DNA of 64,000 nt, from positions 79,231 to 143,230 of the forward strand of contig NZ_CAMUES010000008.1 in the NCBI RefSeq assembly GCF_947087965.1, written 5' to 3'. A program made the position numbers and the translations under genes. The stretch comes from an uncultured Mobiluncus sp. GTDB taxonomy: Bacteria > Actinomycetota > Actinomycetes > Actinomycetales > Actinomycetaceae. A model generated the notes under the pieces. It searched no databases. It worked only from the letters and a program-made list of their open reading frames with translations, and was not told the DNA's origin. Shown one piece after another: positions 1 to 9,032 of this stretch; positions within the stretch are counted from its first letter, which is position 1, and each line of letters starts with the position of its first letter.

Positions 1-298
1 CGTGAGTATGGTCGCGCAGGGCAGTCAGCACCGGCGCGGCGACACTCAAAAGTCTGTCGTCCCCGGCTGCTCCGGCCAGTTCCGCTAGGCGGGGCCCCAA
101 CGTGAAGCGACCTTGGGAGTCCCGGGTCAGGAAACGATGATGTTCCAAAGCCACCGCTAGGCGGTAAATGGTGGGCCGGGCCAAATGCGTGGTGTCCACC
201 AGTTGAGCCAGGGTCGCGGGACCGGCCTCCAAGGTCGAGAGAATCAGTACAGCTTTGTCGAGTACCCCTACACCGGAATTTGCGCTAGACTTGTCCAT
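1..298 (-). CDS. IclR-family transcriptional regulator, N-terminal part (runs off the window)
   Basis: The reverse strand from an ATG at 298 reads a typical IclR N-terminus: a winged helix-turn-helix over roughly residues 8-60 (LDKAVLILSTLEAG, then LAQLVDTTHLARPTIYRL) followed by FTLGPRLAELA, the linker into the effector domain. The gene continues past base 1, so the ligand-binding domain is not visible. It lies divergent to leuCD. In actinobacteria an IclR protein in that place is the leucine-biosynthesis regulator (LtbR in Corynebacterium, NdgR in Streptomyces), so the same role is likely here by context. A near-perfect palindrome in the intergenic space is a candidate binding site. Confidence 0.85.
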   Translation of the reverse strand, partial: MDKSSANSGVGVLDKAVLILSTLEAGPATLAQLVDTTHLARPTIYRLAVALEHHRFLTRDSQGRFTLGPRLAELAGAAGDDRLLSVAAPVLTALRDHTH

Positions 299-311
299 AC
301 CTTGATATTGC

Positions 312-330
312 CATCTCACAATGTGAAATG
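312..330. promoter_or_regulatory. Palindromic operator candidate between the IclR gene and leuC
   Basis: CATCTCACAATGTGAAATG is a 19-base palindrome in which 8 of 9 pairs match around a central A. It starts 14 bases upstream of the IclR start codon and lies 113 bases before leuC, a fitting place for one regulator to control both directions. The assignment to the IclR protein is inference. Confidence 0.5.
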
Positions 331-442
331 CAAGTTGGCTGGTAATACCGGGTAAACATTGATAACAACAGGAAAACCCGCAGAACTCCGCACCGTCCCC
401 AACGGGCGAACGTTCCGGAATGCGCAACGAAAAGAGGCAAAA

Positions 443-1843
443 ATGGGTGAGACGCTTGCACAAAAAGTATGGCGCGACCACGTGGTGAAAAAAGGGGAAA
501 ACGGAGCGCCGGATTTGCTCTATATCGACCTGCAGCTATGCCACGAAGTGACCAGTCCACAAGCCTTTGACGGGCTGCGTCAAGCCGGGCGAAAGGTGCG
601 CCGCCCCGAACTGACGCTGGCTACCGAGGACCACAACACCCCGACACAAGACATTGACCGTCCCATTACCGACCCGACCTCTGCGCTACAGATTGAAACT
701 CTGCGAAAAAATGCCGCGGACTTCGGGCTCCGCCTCCACTCCCTGGGCGACGCCGACCAGGGTATTGTCCACGTGGTCGGGCCGCAGCTGGGGTTGACCC
801 AACCGGGCATGACCGTCGTCTGCGGCGACTCGCACACGTCTACCCACGGGGCTTTTGGAGCGCTGGCCTTCGGAATTGGCACTTCGGAAGTCGAACACGT
901 GTTGGCGACCCAAACCCTGCCGTTGGCTCCTTTCAAGACGATGGCGATCAATGTTTCCGGGCATTTGAAACCGGGTGTGACCTCGAAAGACCTGATTTTG
1001 GCAATTATCGCGAAAATCGGCACCAATGGCGGCCAGGGCTACGTCCTAGAATACCGCGGCTCCGCGATTGAGGGCTTGTCGATGGAAGCGCGGATGACGA
1101 TTTGCAATATGTCCATCGAGGCCGGGGCGCGTGCCGGCATGATTGCCCCGGACGACACGACTTTTGCGTACTTACAAGGCCGTCCGCACGCCCCTGAGGG
1201 AGCGGATTGGGACGCTGCCGTAGCGTACTGGCGAACCCTGCCAACCGACGCGGACGCTGTCTACGATGCTGAGGTTGATATTGATGCCGACGCCCTCGAA
1301 CCATTCGTGACCTGGGGCACCAACCCGGGCATGGGGGTGGCGTTGAGCGGGGAAGTGCCCAATCCCGCTGCGCTTAGTGATGAAACCGCGCGCCTGACTG
1401 CGCAGAAAGCCCTGGCGTACATGGATTTGCAGCCGGGCACAAAAATGCGCGACATCAAAGTGGACACGGTGTTTATCGGCTCGTGCACAAACGGTCGTCT
1501 GGAGGACTTACGTGCCGCCGCCAAGGTCGTGAAGGGCCGTCACAAGAGTCCGGACGTGCGAGTTCTGGTGGTGCCGGGGTCCGCGCGGGTGCGTTTGGCA
1601 GCGGAACGGGAAGGCCTCGATCAGATTTTCCGCGATTTCGGTGCCGAGTGGCGCAACGCCGGGTGTTCCATGTGCCTGGCGATGAACCCGGACAAACTCG
1701 CGCCCGGCGAGCGTTCCGCCTCGACGTCCAACCGCAACTTTGAGGGCCGCCAGGGCAAGGGCGGGCGTACCCACCTGGTCAGTCCGCTGGTCGCCGCCGC
1801 CACCGCGATTCGCGGCACTCTCAGCAGTCCCAATGACCTATAG
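443..1843 (+). CDS. leuC: 3-isopropylmalate dehydratase large subunit
   Basis: LeuC joins LeuD to isomerise 2-isopropylmalate to 3-isopropylmalate in leucine synthesis, using a [4Fe-4S] cluster. The 466-residue product has the usual length. It begins MGETLAQKVWRDH and carries the aconitase-family cysteines in IGSCTNGRLEDLR and in AGCSMCLAMNPD, plus the substrate motif GDSHTSTHGAFG. I chose the ATG at 443 because AAAGAGGC precedes it and the family N-terminus starts there; an open frame upstream to 359 has no homology-like content. leuD follows after 26 bases with its own ribosome-binding site, so the two form an operon. Confidence 0.97.
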   Translation: MGETLAQKVWRDHVVKKGENGAPDLLYIDLQLCHEVTSPQAFDGLRQAGRKVRRPELTLATEDHNTPTQDIDRPITDPTSALQIETLRKNAADFGLRLHSLGDADQGIVHVVGPQLGLTQPGMTVVCGDSHTSTHGAFGALAFGIGTSEVEHVLATQTLPLAPFKTMAINVSGHLKPGVTSKDLILAIIAKIGTNGGQGYVLEYRGSAIEGLSMEARMTICNMSIEAGARAGMIAPDDTTFAYLQGRPHAPEGADWDAAVAYWRTLPTDADAVYDAEVDIDADALEPFVTWGTNPGMGVALSGEVPNPAALSDETARLTAQKALAYMDLQPGTKMRDIKVDTVFIGSCTNGRLEDLRAAAKVVKGRHKSPDVRVLVVPGSARVRLAAEREGLDQIFRDFGAEWRNAGCSMCLAMNPDKLAPGERSASTSNRNFEGRQGKGGRTHLVSPLVAAATAIRGTLSSPNDL

Positions 1844-1869
1844 ACTCAGCTTGGAGAAAAGGAAAACAA

Positions 1870-2508
1870 ATGGAAAAGTTTACAAAACACACCGGCGTGG
1901 GAGTTCCGCTGCAGGTCACGAACGTGGATACCGACCAGATTATCCCCGCGGTTTATTTGAAACGCGTGACAAAGACCGGGTTCGATGACGCGCTGTTTGC
2001 CGCCTGGCGCACGGACCCGAAGTTTGTGCTGAATCAGGAGGCTTACCGGTCGGGTACCGTCCTCGTGGCGGGCAAAGACTTTGGCACCGGATCGAGTCGT
2101 GAACACGCGGTGTGGGCGCTGCGCGACTACGGTTTCAAAGTCATTCTCTCGCCGAAATTCGCTGATATTTTCCGGGGTAATGCCGGGAAACAGGGCTTGG
2201 TGACGGGGGTCATCAGCCAGGCTGACTGCGACCGGCTCTGGGAGATTCTACAAGCTCACCCGGGGGCGGAAGTTTGCGTGGATTTGGAGGCGCGTACCGC
2301 CACTGTTGGGGATTCCACCTGCAGTTTTGCTATCGATGATTACACGCGCTGGCGTTTGATGGAAGGGTTGGACGATATTTCGTTGACCCTGCGCGACGAG
2401 GCGGCCATCGCTGCTTACGAAGCGCGGCGTCCGTCATTTAAACCCAAGACGCTGCCGGCCAAACACCTGCCGTCCGAGCCGGTTATTCCCGCACGTCCCG
2501 TGAACTAG
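1870..2508 (+). CDS. leuD: 3-isopropylmalate dehydratase small subunit
   Basis: This is the small swivelling subunit that completes the LeuC active site. The 212 residues include the family signatures TNVDTDQIIPAVYLKR near the N-terminus and GKDFGTGSSREHAVWAL near residue 70, which hold the substrate-recognition loop. The last 25 or so residues are a proline-rich tail beyond the usual domain. A strong site, GGAGAAAAGG, precedes the ATG. It is the second gene of the leuCD operon; murA begins 83 bases later and may be co-transcribed, since no terminator is visible between them. Confidence 0.97.
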   Translation: MEKFTKHTGVGVPLQVTNVDTDQIIPAVYLKRVTKTGFDDALFAAWRTDPKFVLNQEAYRSGTVLVAGKDFGTGSSREHAVWALRDYGFKVILSPKFADIFRGNAGKQGLVTGVISQADCDRLWEILQAHPGAEVCVDLEARTATVGDSTCSFAIDDYTRWRLMEGLDDISLTLRDEAAIAAYEARRPSFKPKTLPAKHLPSEPVIPARPVN

Positions 2509-2591
2509 AGCCGGGAGTGGCGACCCTACGCGGTGTGTGAGCGCCGCGGGGTAAAATGGGAGGAACCTATTGAGTTGACGGAAGGAAGCCG

Positions 2592-3911
2592 ATGTCGGTT
2601 TTGCAGGTGAACGGCGGGCGACCGCTGCAAGGCGAGATAACCGTGCGGGGAGCCAAGAACCTGGTCCCCAAGGCCATGGTGGCGTCGTTGCTTTCCCCGG
2701 AACAGTCGCAGCTGGCGTCCGTGCCGGACATCCGCGACGTCGAAGTGGTCACGAAACTGTTGAACCTGCACGGGGTCGAGGTAGATTTCGACAAAACCGA
2801 GGGTGTGCTGACGATGAACCCCGTCAAGGTTGCGGCGGCTTCGGTGCAAGACGTCGACCGACACGCCGGCTCGTCGCGTATCCCCATCCTGCTGTGCGGG
2901 CCGCTGCTACACCGCCTGGGAGAGGCGATTATTCCGAATCTGGGCGGCTGCAATATCGGCGGCCGGCCCATCGATTTTCACCTCAATACTTTGCGGGCTT
3001 TCGGCGCGGAAGTCGACAAACTACCCAATGGCATCCATATTTCCGCACCAAATGGCCTGGAGGGTACGAAAGTTGAGCTGCCTTATCCCAGCGTGGGAGC
3101 TACGGAACAAACCCTGCTGACCGCGGTGCGGGCGCGGGGCATCACCGAGCTGCGCGGGGCGGCAGTCGAACCCGAAATCATGGATTTGGTTGCTATCCTG
3201 CAAAAGATGGGCGCGATTATCTCCGTGGACACCGACCGGGTCATCCGCATTGAAGGTGTCGATGAACTGCACGGATTTACCCATACCGCCCTGCCAGATC
3301 GGATTGAGGCGGCGTCGTGGGCTTCCGCGGCGTTGGTGACCGGTGGGGATATCACGGTCAAGGGCGCTCGTCAGGCTGACATGATGACGTTCCTCAACAC
3401 GTTCCGCAAGGTCGGCGGGGATTTTGACATCACCGAAGACTCGATTCGTTTCCGGCGCGGCACTCAGGGCGATTTGAAATCAATCGTGCTGGAAACCAAT
3501 GTTCACCCCGGTTTCATGACCGACTGGCAGCAGCCCCTGGTGGTGGCGTTGACGCAGGCTCAAGGTTTGTCGATTGTGCACGAGACCGTGTACGAAAATC
3601 GTTTCGGTTTCACTGAGGCGCTGCGTCGGATGGGGGCACATATTCAGGTCTATCGCGAGTGCCTGGGCGGACTGCGGTGTCGTTTCGGGGCGCGGAACTT
3701 TTATCATTCCGCAGTCATTTCCGGGCCGACCCCGCTGCACGGCACGGATATTGAGGTTCCGGATTTGCGCGGCGGTTTTTCGCACCTCATCGCCGCTTTG
3801 GCGGCACAGGGCGTATCGAATGTTTCCGGAGTGGACATCATCAACCGCGGCTATGAAAACTTTATGAACAAGCTAACGGCTTTGGACGCACAGGTGGAGC
3901 TGCACTCATGA
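2592..3911 (+). CDS. murA: UDP-N-acetylglucosamine 1-carboxyvinyltransferase
   Basis: MurA transfers enolpyruvate from PEP to UDP-GlcNAc, the first committed step of peptidoglycan synthesis in the cytoplasm. The 439 residues match the family length. The catalytic loop reads LGGCNIGGRPIDFHL, so the active-site residue is cysteine (the form that fosfomycin alkylates) and not the aspartate of naturally resistant homologues. RGAKNLVPK near residue 20 carries the substrate-binding lysine and asparagine. GGAAGG lies just before the ATG. The stop overlaps the next start by four bases (ATGA), showing translational coupling with the acyltransferase gene. Confidence 0.96.
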   Translation: MSVLQVNGGRPLQGEITVRGAKNLVPKAMVASLLSPEQSQLASVPDIRDVEVVTKLLNLHGVEVDFDKTEGVLTMNPVKVAAASVQDVDRHAGSSRIPILLCGPLLHRLGEAIIPNLGGCNIGGRPIDFHLNTLRAFGAEVDKLPNGIHISAPNGLEGTKVELPYPSVGATEQTLLTAVRARGITELRGAAVEPEIMDLVAILQKMGAIISVDTDRVIRIEGVDELHGFTHTALPDRIEAASWASAALVTGGDITVKGARQADMMTFLNTFRKVGGDFDITEDSIRFRRGTQGDLKSIVLETNVHPGFMTDWQQPLVVALTQAQGLSIVHETVYENRFGFTEALRRMGAHIQVYRECLGGLRCRFGARNFYHSAVISGPTPLHGTDIEVPDLRGGFSHLIAALAAQGVSNVSGVDIINRGYENFMNKLTALDAQVELHS

Positions 3912-4738
3912 CGAAAACTTCCGGTTCTGACCGCACCAGGCTGGTCGCGCAGTTTTCCCGTCCCTTCCGGCTGAACCGGGCGGGTCGTCCCGCGATGGGA
4001 TGGGTGTACTTTTGGGCTTCGCTGCCCGTGCGCGCGGTGCTGATAGCGCTGATGAAGCGGCACTATGCTGGGGTGGAAAACTTGCCTGGAAGCGGCGGAT
4101 TTATCGCCGTGTCCAATCACGTCACGGAAATCGACTCGGTCACGTTTGCGCAGTTCCTGGTAGCTAACCACTATTCCCCGCGAATGCTGATGAAAGAAGA
4201 AATGATGCATTGGCCGGTGGTGGGTTTTTGCGCTCGACACTCGCGGATGATTCCGGTGTTTCGGGAAACCTCCCATGCGGCCGATTCCCTGATTGCCGCC
4301 AAAGCCGCCCTGAGAGTTGGGGAGTGCGTGGGAATGTTTCCGGAAGGCACCCTCACTCGTGACCCCGACCTGTGGCCGATGAAAGCCCACACCGGCGCAG
4401 CGCGATTGGCGTTGGAAACCCAGGTGCAGGTGGTGCCCGTCGCCCAGTGGGGGGCGCACAAGACCTTGGCACCCTACGGAAAACTGCACTGGCCGCCCCG
4501 CGGTCGGGTGGCGCTGGTGGCGGGCGCACCCGTCGACTTGAGCGACCTCTATGGGAAACAGGACAATCACGAGGCCGTGACGGAGGCGACCCGGCGGATT
4601 ATGGCTGACTTGACCGAACTTTTGCGGGGTCTGAGACCCGGTGAAGAACCCCCCGCGAAAGTGTGGGACATGAAAGTCGACGGCGACCGCTATGGACGTA
4701 AGAAAAACCGTCCCAAAGGCGGGAAAAAGTCGCGTTAG
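3908..4738 (+). CDS. plsC: 1-acyl-sn-glycerol-3-phosphate acyltransferase family protein
   Basis: A PlsC-type acyltransferase of 276 residues that would esterify lysophosphatidate, or a related lysolipid, to phosphatidate at the membrane. The HX4D catalytic motif is seen in SNHVTEIDS and the acceptor-binding motif in MFPEGTLTRD. A hydrophobic stretch near residue 35 (FWASLPVRAVLIALM) is a likely membrane anchor. The C-terminal 30 residues are very basic (RKKNRPKGGKKSR). It overlaps murA by four bases. In many actinobacteria the same neighbourhood also contains gpsA, which I do not see here. The exact acyl acceptor cannot be read from sequence. Confidence 0.88.
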   Translation: MTKTSGSDRTRLVAQFSRPFRLNRAGRPAMGWVYFWASLPVRAVLIALMKRHYAGVENLPGSGGFIAVSNHVTEIDSVTFAQFLVANHYSPRMLMKEEMMHWPVVGFCARHSRMIPVFRETSHAADSLIAAKAALRVGECVGMFPEGTLTRDPDLWPMKAHTGAARLALETQVQVVPVAQWGAHKTLAPYGKLHWPPRGRVALVAGAPVDLSDLYGKQDNHEAVTEATRRIMADLTELLRGLRPGEEPPAKVWDMKVDGDRYGRKKNRPKGGKKSR

Positions 4739-4775
4739 ACCTGTTGGAATACCTGGAACAGAAAGGGGGCGAGCG

Positions 4776-5276
4776 TTGCGAGACTTCGACGATGATGCCG
4801 AAGACACCGGTATCTGGGACAAGAGAACCAAAAAAACCGTGATTGGCGCTTTCATTTTCTTTGCCGCCGGATTGTTCCTGGCGTGGGAATTTGGCAATAT
4901 CAACGGCAATAATCCAGAGCAGCGTCCCGCCGACGCGGCCGCTCGTGAGGAAACCTATTGGAAACAGATTACTTTCCTGAACCCCGGTTTCCCTGCTGAA
5001 CTGCGCAAAGAAGTCACCAAAATGGGATGGCGGGCGTGCGGAAAGCTGGAATCTGGCTGGGACCCCACTCGGGTGCTGGCATTCATTGCCGAAAGTGAGA
5101 ATGGCTCCGAGTCGGATAAGCTGCCGATGCCGGCCACCCAGGTGCAATTCTGGATTGGGGTGGAGCAATCTGCAGCGATGTCCCTGTGTCCCGAACAGGA
5201 ATCGAAACTGGATGGTTGGCTGGAAAACTTTGCCCCCAAACCGGCTCCTACGCCTACGGTAACCGAGCCAGCCTAA
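4776..5276 (+). CDS. Small membrane-anchored protein, DUF732-like
   Basis: I do not recognise this gene with certainty. The start is taken as the TTG at 4776 because AAAGGGGG lies six bases upstream. An in-frame ATG at 4692 would overlap the previous gene by 47 bases and lacks such a site. The 166-residue product has a charged cytoplasmic N-terminus, one membrane helix (VIGAFIFFAAGLFLAWEF), then an extracellular part with two cysteines in RACGKLESGW and AAMSLCPEQ. This layout resembles the actinobacterial DUF732 domain, which is inference. The tail is Pro/Thr-rich. It sits between the acyltransferase and ddl, so an envelope-related role is plausible. Confidence 0.7.
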   Translation: MRDFDDDAEDTGIWDKRTKKTVIGAFIFFAAGLFLAWEFGNINGNNPEQRPADAAAREETYWKQITFLNPGFPAELRKEVTKMGWRACGKLESGWDPTRVLAFIAESENGSESDKLPMPATQVQFWIGVEQSAAMSLCPEQESKLDGWLENFAPKPAPTPTVTEPA

Positions 5277-5318
5277 AGGAATTCTAGAAAAACCCCCGAA
5301 AGGACTAAAGTTTTACCC

Positions 5319-6446
5319 ATGAGTGAAGGCGAACAAAAGACCCGGGTAGCGGTTATTTTCGGCGGGCGCAGCGGGGAACACTCGATTTCTTGCGCCACGG
5401 CAGCGGGTGTGCTCGACCATATCGACCGCACGCGTTTCGAACCGATACCAATCGGAATTACCAAGGCCGGAGCGTGGGTGTTGATGCCTGACGAGTCCGA
5501 TTCGCTGCGTCTCCAGGACGGCCAGGGGGCCGAGATTGAGGACAACGGGACATTTGTAGCGTTGGTGCCGCAAAACCAGCATTTATTCTTTTGGGATTCC
5601 CGCACGCCCAGCGCTCCTATCAAGGACCTGGGCCGTGTGGATGTGGTGATGCCACTGCTGCACGGACCTTACGGAGAGGACGGGACGATACAGGGTCTGT
5701 GTGAGATGGTTGGCGTGCCCTATACCGGTTGCGGGGTGGGCGCTTCCTCGAACGGTATGGACAAGGGGTGTGCGAAAGTTCTGTTGGAACATGGGGGGAT
5801 TCCCGTGGGACGCTACCACGTCATCACCGACTTCGATTGGCGCCACCGTGCGGACGAAGTCCCGGCTCCGATTCTGGCGTGGGGTTTGCCGGTCTTCGTG
5901 AAGCCGGCGCGTGCCGGGTCATCCCTCGGGGTCACCAGGGTGGACTCGTGGCAGGACTTTGAGGCTGCGGTCGTCGCCGCTCGCCGCCACGACCCGAAAG
6001 TTATCGTGGAGGCCGCGGTGCAGGGCGCTCGTGAAATTGAGTGTGCTGTTTTGGAGGGGCGTGCCGGGGGAGCCCCCCGCACCACCCCGCCGGGGGAAGT
6101 CGTGATGGTTTCCACTCCTGGAATGTACGATTTCCAGTCCAAGTATTTTGCTAACGAGGCGGTGCAACTCCAGATTCCCGCCCAGATTCCCGCCGGTGTC
6201 GCGACGCAGATTCAGAGCTACGCCCGCCAGGCTTTCCAGCTGTTGGGCGGGGAGGGCCTGAGCCGGGTGGACTTTTTCTATGTGCCCGATACCGGGGAAA
6301 TTATCCTCAACGAGGTCAACACCATGCCCGGAATGACGCCCTACTCCCTGTATCCGGGAATGTGGGAAAACGTGGGGCTGTCCTACACCGACCTGGTCAC
6401 TGAGCTGATTGAGCTGGCTTTGGCTCACCCGCAGGGGTTGCGGTGA
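5319..6446 (+). CDS. ddl: D-alanine--D-alanine ligase
   Basis: Ddl joins two D-alanines with ATP to supply the peptidoglycan stem terminus. The 375-residue product has AVIFGGRSGEHSISC at the N-terminus (first D-Ala site), the ATP-grasp core with VFVKPARAGSSLGVTRV, and the metal/substrate motif LNEVNTMPGMTPYSLYP near the C-terminus. The omega-loop reads YDFQSKYF. A tyrosine in this place is typical of D-Ala-D-Ala ligases and differs from the phenylalanine of D-Ala-D-Lac enzymes, so vancomycin-type depsipeptide synthesis is not expected. CGAAAGGAC lies upstream of the ATG. Confidence 0.95.
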   Translation: MSEGEQKTRVAVIFGGRSGEHSISCATAAGVLDHIDRTRFEPIPIGITKAGAWVLMPDESDSLRLQDGQGAEIEDNGTFVALVPQNQHLFFWDSRTPSAPIKDLGRVDVVMPLLHGPYGEDGTIQGLCEMVGVPYTGCGVGASSNGMDKGCAKVLLEHGGIPVGRYHVITDFDWRHRADEVPAPILAWGLPVFVKPARAGSSLGVTRVDSWQDFEAAVVAARRHDPKVIVEAAVQGAREIECAVLEGRAGGAPRTTPPGEVVMVSTPGMYDFQSKYFANEAVQLQIPAQIPAGVATQIQSYARQAFQLLGGEGLSRVDFFYVPDTGEIILNEVNTMPGMTPYSLYPGMWENVGLSYTDLVTELIELALAHPQGLR

Positions 6447-6529
6447 GGCGGACGCAGCTATCGTCACGCCCGGAGCGGCCCCGTTAGCCGAAACTACAGA
6501 TAGAATGAATATGAATCGAAAGGACGACG

Positions 6530-7438
6530 ATGTCAGATAATAAAGTCATTTTGGTGATGAGCTCCGAAACTCCGCAAGGATTGGCAGGTGACCAGGACTT
6601 ATGTGATGCTTTGCGCGACCACGGAATCGAACCGGTCATGCGCAGCTGGGACGACCCTAGCGTGGATTGGTCGGAGGGCCGTTTTGCGGTGCTGCGTTCG
6701 ACTCCGAACTATGCGCATCGCCGCGAGGAGTTCCTCAAGTGGGCGCGTTCCGTACCAAAGTTGCTGAACACCCCGGAAATCTTGGAATGGAACACGGATA
6801 AGCACTACCTGCGCGAGCTACAAAAGTTGGGGATGCCCATCATTCCGACGACTTGGCTGGAACCCGAACGGAACCTCACTAAACATCAGGTTCACTCCCG
6901 TTTCCCCGCCTTTGGCGACTTCGTGGTGAAGCCGACCATCTCCAGCGGGGGGCGCGGCGTGGGGCGTTACACTTCGACTTCTGCCAATTCGCGGCGCGAA
7001 GCTATCGAACACGCGATGGACCTGCTGTCTGCCGGTTCAGGCGTGATGATTCAGCGCTACCTAGAGGAAGTTGAGACACAAGGCGAAGTCTCGATTGTGT
7101 ACTACAACGGGGTCATTTCCCATACGGTGCAAAAGGGTGCTATGTTGCACGCCGCCTGCGAGGGGCCGGAGCCGGAACAAATCGTCACCGCCCGTTATTC
7201 CAGCCAGGAAGAATGGGGCTGGGGCGAGCAGGTTCGACGCTACATTCACGACTACATTAAGTTAACCTCGGAACACGATACCCAGGTACTTTACGACCGG
7301 ATTGACATGGTGGCTGACGGCAAAGGCTCGTACTACGTCATGGAAATATCATTGGTAGAAGGCAACCTGTACCTGGATTCCGCCCGGGAGGCGGTGGAGC
7401 ACTTCGCGGACGCCATTATCCAGCGCTATTACTGGTAA
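6530..7438 (+). CDS. ATP-grasp ligase of the RimK/glutathione-synthetase type
   Basis: A 302-residue ATP-grasp enzyme. The nucleotide-binding elements are visible in DFVVKPTISSGGRGVGRY (near residue 130) and IQRYLEEVETQGEVSIVY (near 175), and the metal-binding end in YVMEISLVEGNLYL. Such enzymes join a carboxylate to an amine via an acyl phosphate. The nearest types I can name are the RimK and prokaryotic glutathione-synthetase-like groups, including ligases of the DcsG kind; the substrates are unknown. It follows ddl by 83 bases with its own site (CGAAAGGACGACG), and it is convergent with glpK. The neighbourhood suggests, without proof, modification of a cell-wall peptide or small peptide. 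Confidence 0.8.
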   Translation: MSDNKVILVMSSETPQGLAGDQDLCDALRDHGIEPVMRSWDDPSVDWSEGRFAVLRSTPNYAHRREEFLKWARSVPKLLNTPEILEWNTDKHYLRELQKLGMPIIPTTWLEPERNLTKHQVHSRFPAFGDFVVKPTISSGGRGVGRYTSTSANSRREAIEHAMDLLSAGSGVMIQRYLEEVETQGEVSIVYYNGVISHTVQKGAMLHAACEGPEPEQIVTARYSSQEEWGWGEQVRRYIHDYIKLTSEHDTQVLYDRIDMVADGKGSYYVMEISLVEGNLYLDSAREAVEHFADAIIQRYYW

Positions 7439-7464
7439 GCCGGCTTTTCGTCAGCGGTTGAGGT

Positions 7465-9003
7465 TTACCGGACGTCGTCGTCTACCCAGTCAAAAGTCCG
7501 GGTCACGGCTTTCTTCCACAAGCGCAGGGTGCGGTCCCGTTCACCAGGTTCCATGGTGGGGTTCCACCGGTGGTTTTCCTGCCAATTGTTGGTGACGTCC
7601 GCGGTGCCGCTCCAAAAACCGACGGCGATGCCGGCGGCGTAGGCGGCGCCCAGAGCGGTCGTTTCGGCCACCATCGGCAGCACGACCGGTACACCCAAAA
7701 TATCGGACTGGAACTGCATCAGCAGGTTATTTGCTGTCATGCCGCCGTCAACGCGCAACTCGCCGAGCTTCACGTGAGAATCGGACTCCATCGCGTCCAA
7801 GACTTCTCGGGTCTGGAAAGCGGTTGCTTCCAGGGCGGCGCGCGCCAAGTGTCCTTTTGTGTTGTAGCGGGTCATGCCGACAATTGTTCCCCGCGCGTCC
7901 CCCTTCCAGTAGGGCGCGAACAGCCCGGAAAACGCCGGCACGAAATAGACCCCGCCGTTGTCTTTCACCGAGGAAGCCAAGTCCTCCACGTCCTCGGAAG
8001 CCTCGATGACGTTCAGGTTGTCCCGCAGCCATTGGATTAGCGAGCCGGTTACCGCGATGGATCCCTCCAACGCATAAACGGTAGGCTCGTTGCCAATCTT
8101 GTAACATACCGTGGTAATCATGCCGTTTTCCGAAGGCATCGGGGTGGTGCCGGTATTCATCAGCATGAAACATCCCGTGCCGTAAGTGTTCTTTGCCATG
8201 CCTGGCTCAAAACAGGCCTGGCCAAAGGTCGCGGCCTGCTGGTCACCCAAATCCCCAGACAGCGGCACCCCAGCCAGCAAACCGTCTTGGCGGCACTGAC
8301 CGTAAACTTCTGACGAGGAACGAATCTCGGGCAACATATTGAGGGGAATCCCCGCCTCCTGACAGATGTCCTCGCGCCACTGCAAAGTGTGAATATCCAT
8401 CAGCATGGTGCGCGATGCATTCGTCACGTCAGTGACATGCAGACCGCCGTTGATGCCTCCGGTCATGTTCCAGATGACCCAAGTGTCCGGGTTACCGAAC
8501 AGCAACTCGCCCCGTTCGGCACGTTCGCGCGCTCCGGGCACGTTTTCCAAAATCCACATAATCTTGGTGATGGAGGCATAGGTGGACAGGGTTTCGCCCA
8601 CTATCGGACGCCACCGGTCCGGCCCGCCGTTTGCCGCCAACCGGTCCACCAGGTCTTGGGAACGAGTATCCTGCCACACGATTGCGTTATAGATGGGCTG
8701 ACCAGTGGTTTTGTCCCACACGATGGTGGTTTCGCGCTGGTTGGTGATGCCCAGGGCGGCGATGTCGTGGTGGTTGAGCTCCATCCCGGTCTGTTTCGTT
8801 GCGTTCCCCAAGGCGCGGCCCACGACTTCCCGCACGTTGAACCAGATTTCGGTCGCATCATGTTCGACCCATCCGGGAGAAGGAAAAATCTGTTCATGCT
8901 CTATCTGACCGACCGAAACTATGCGCCCGTAGTGGTCAAAAATAATGGCCCGAGATGAAGTCGTGCCCTGGTCAATCGCCATCACATATTTTTTCTGAGA
9001 CAT
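7465..9003 (-). CDS. glpK: Glycerol kinase
   Basis: GlpK phosphorylates glycerol to sn-glycerol 3-phosphate. The 512 residues start MSQKKYVMAIDQGTTSSRA, the FGGY-kinase phosphate-1 motif, and include GITNQRETTIVWD, NTYGTGCFMLMNTG and the adenosine-motif region LRVDGGMTANNLLMQFQ. All are standard for the family at full length. It is the last gene of the leftward operon glpA-glpB-glpC-glpK, 29 bases after glpC, so the kinase and the anaerobic dehydrogenase are made together. It converges on the ATP-grasp gene, with only 26 bases between the stops. Confidence 0.97.
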   Translation of the reverse strand: MSQKKYVMAIDQGTTSSRAIIFDHYGRIVSVGQIEHEQIFPSPGWVEHDATEIWFNVREVVGRALGNATKQTGMELNHHDIAALGITNQRETTIVWDKTTGQPIYNAIVWQDTRSQDLVDRLAANGGPDRWRPIVGETLSTYASITKIMWILENVPGARERAERGELLFGNPDTWVIWNMTGGINGGLHVTDVTNASRTMLMDIHTLQWREDICQEAGIPLNMLPEIRSSSEVYGQCRQDGLLAGVPLSGDLGDQQAATFGQACFEPGMAKNTYGTGCFMLMNTGTTPMPSENGMITTVCYKIGNEPTVYALEGSIAVTGSLIQWLRDNLNVIEASEDVEDLASSVKDNGGVYFVPAFSGLFAPYWKGDARGTIVGMTRYNTKGHLARAALEATAFQTREVLDAMESDSHVKLGELRVDGGMTANNLLMQFQSDILGVPVVLPMVAETTALGAAYAAGIAVGFWSGTADVTNNWQENHRWNPTMEPGERDRTLRLWKKAVTRTFDWVDDDVR

Positions 9004-9032
9004 CGTTGTCTGTCCTTTCGTATCGTTTTTCC

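Noticed and set aside
3851..4909. Open frame of 352 codons on the - strand
   Set aside because: It mirrors the PlsC-type gene, has no recognisable domains and is Pro/His/Arg-rich as expected of the opposite strand of a GC-rich gene.
5319..6446. Vancomycin-type D-Ala-D-Lac ligase
   Set aside because: The omega-loop has the tyrosine of ordinary Ddl enzymes and no vanH or vanX genes are near.
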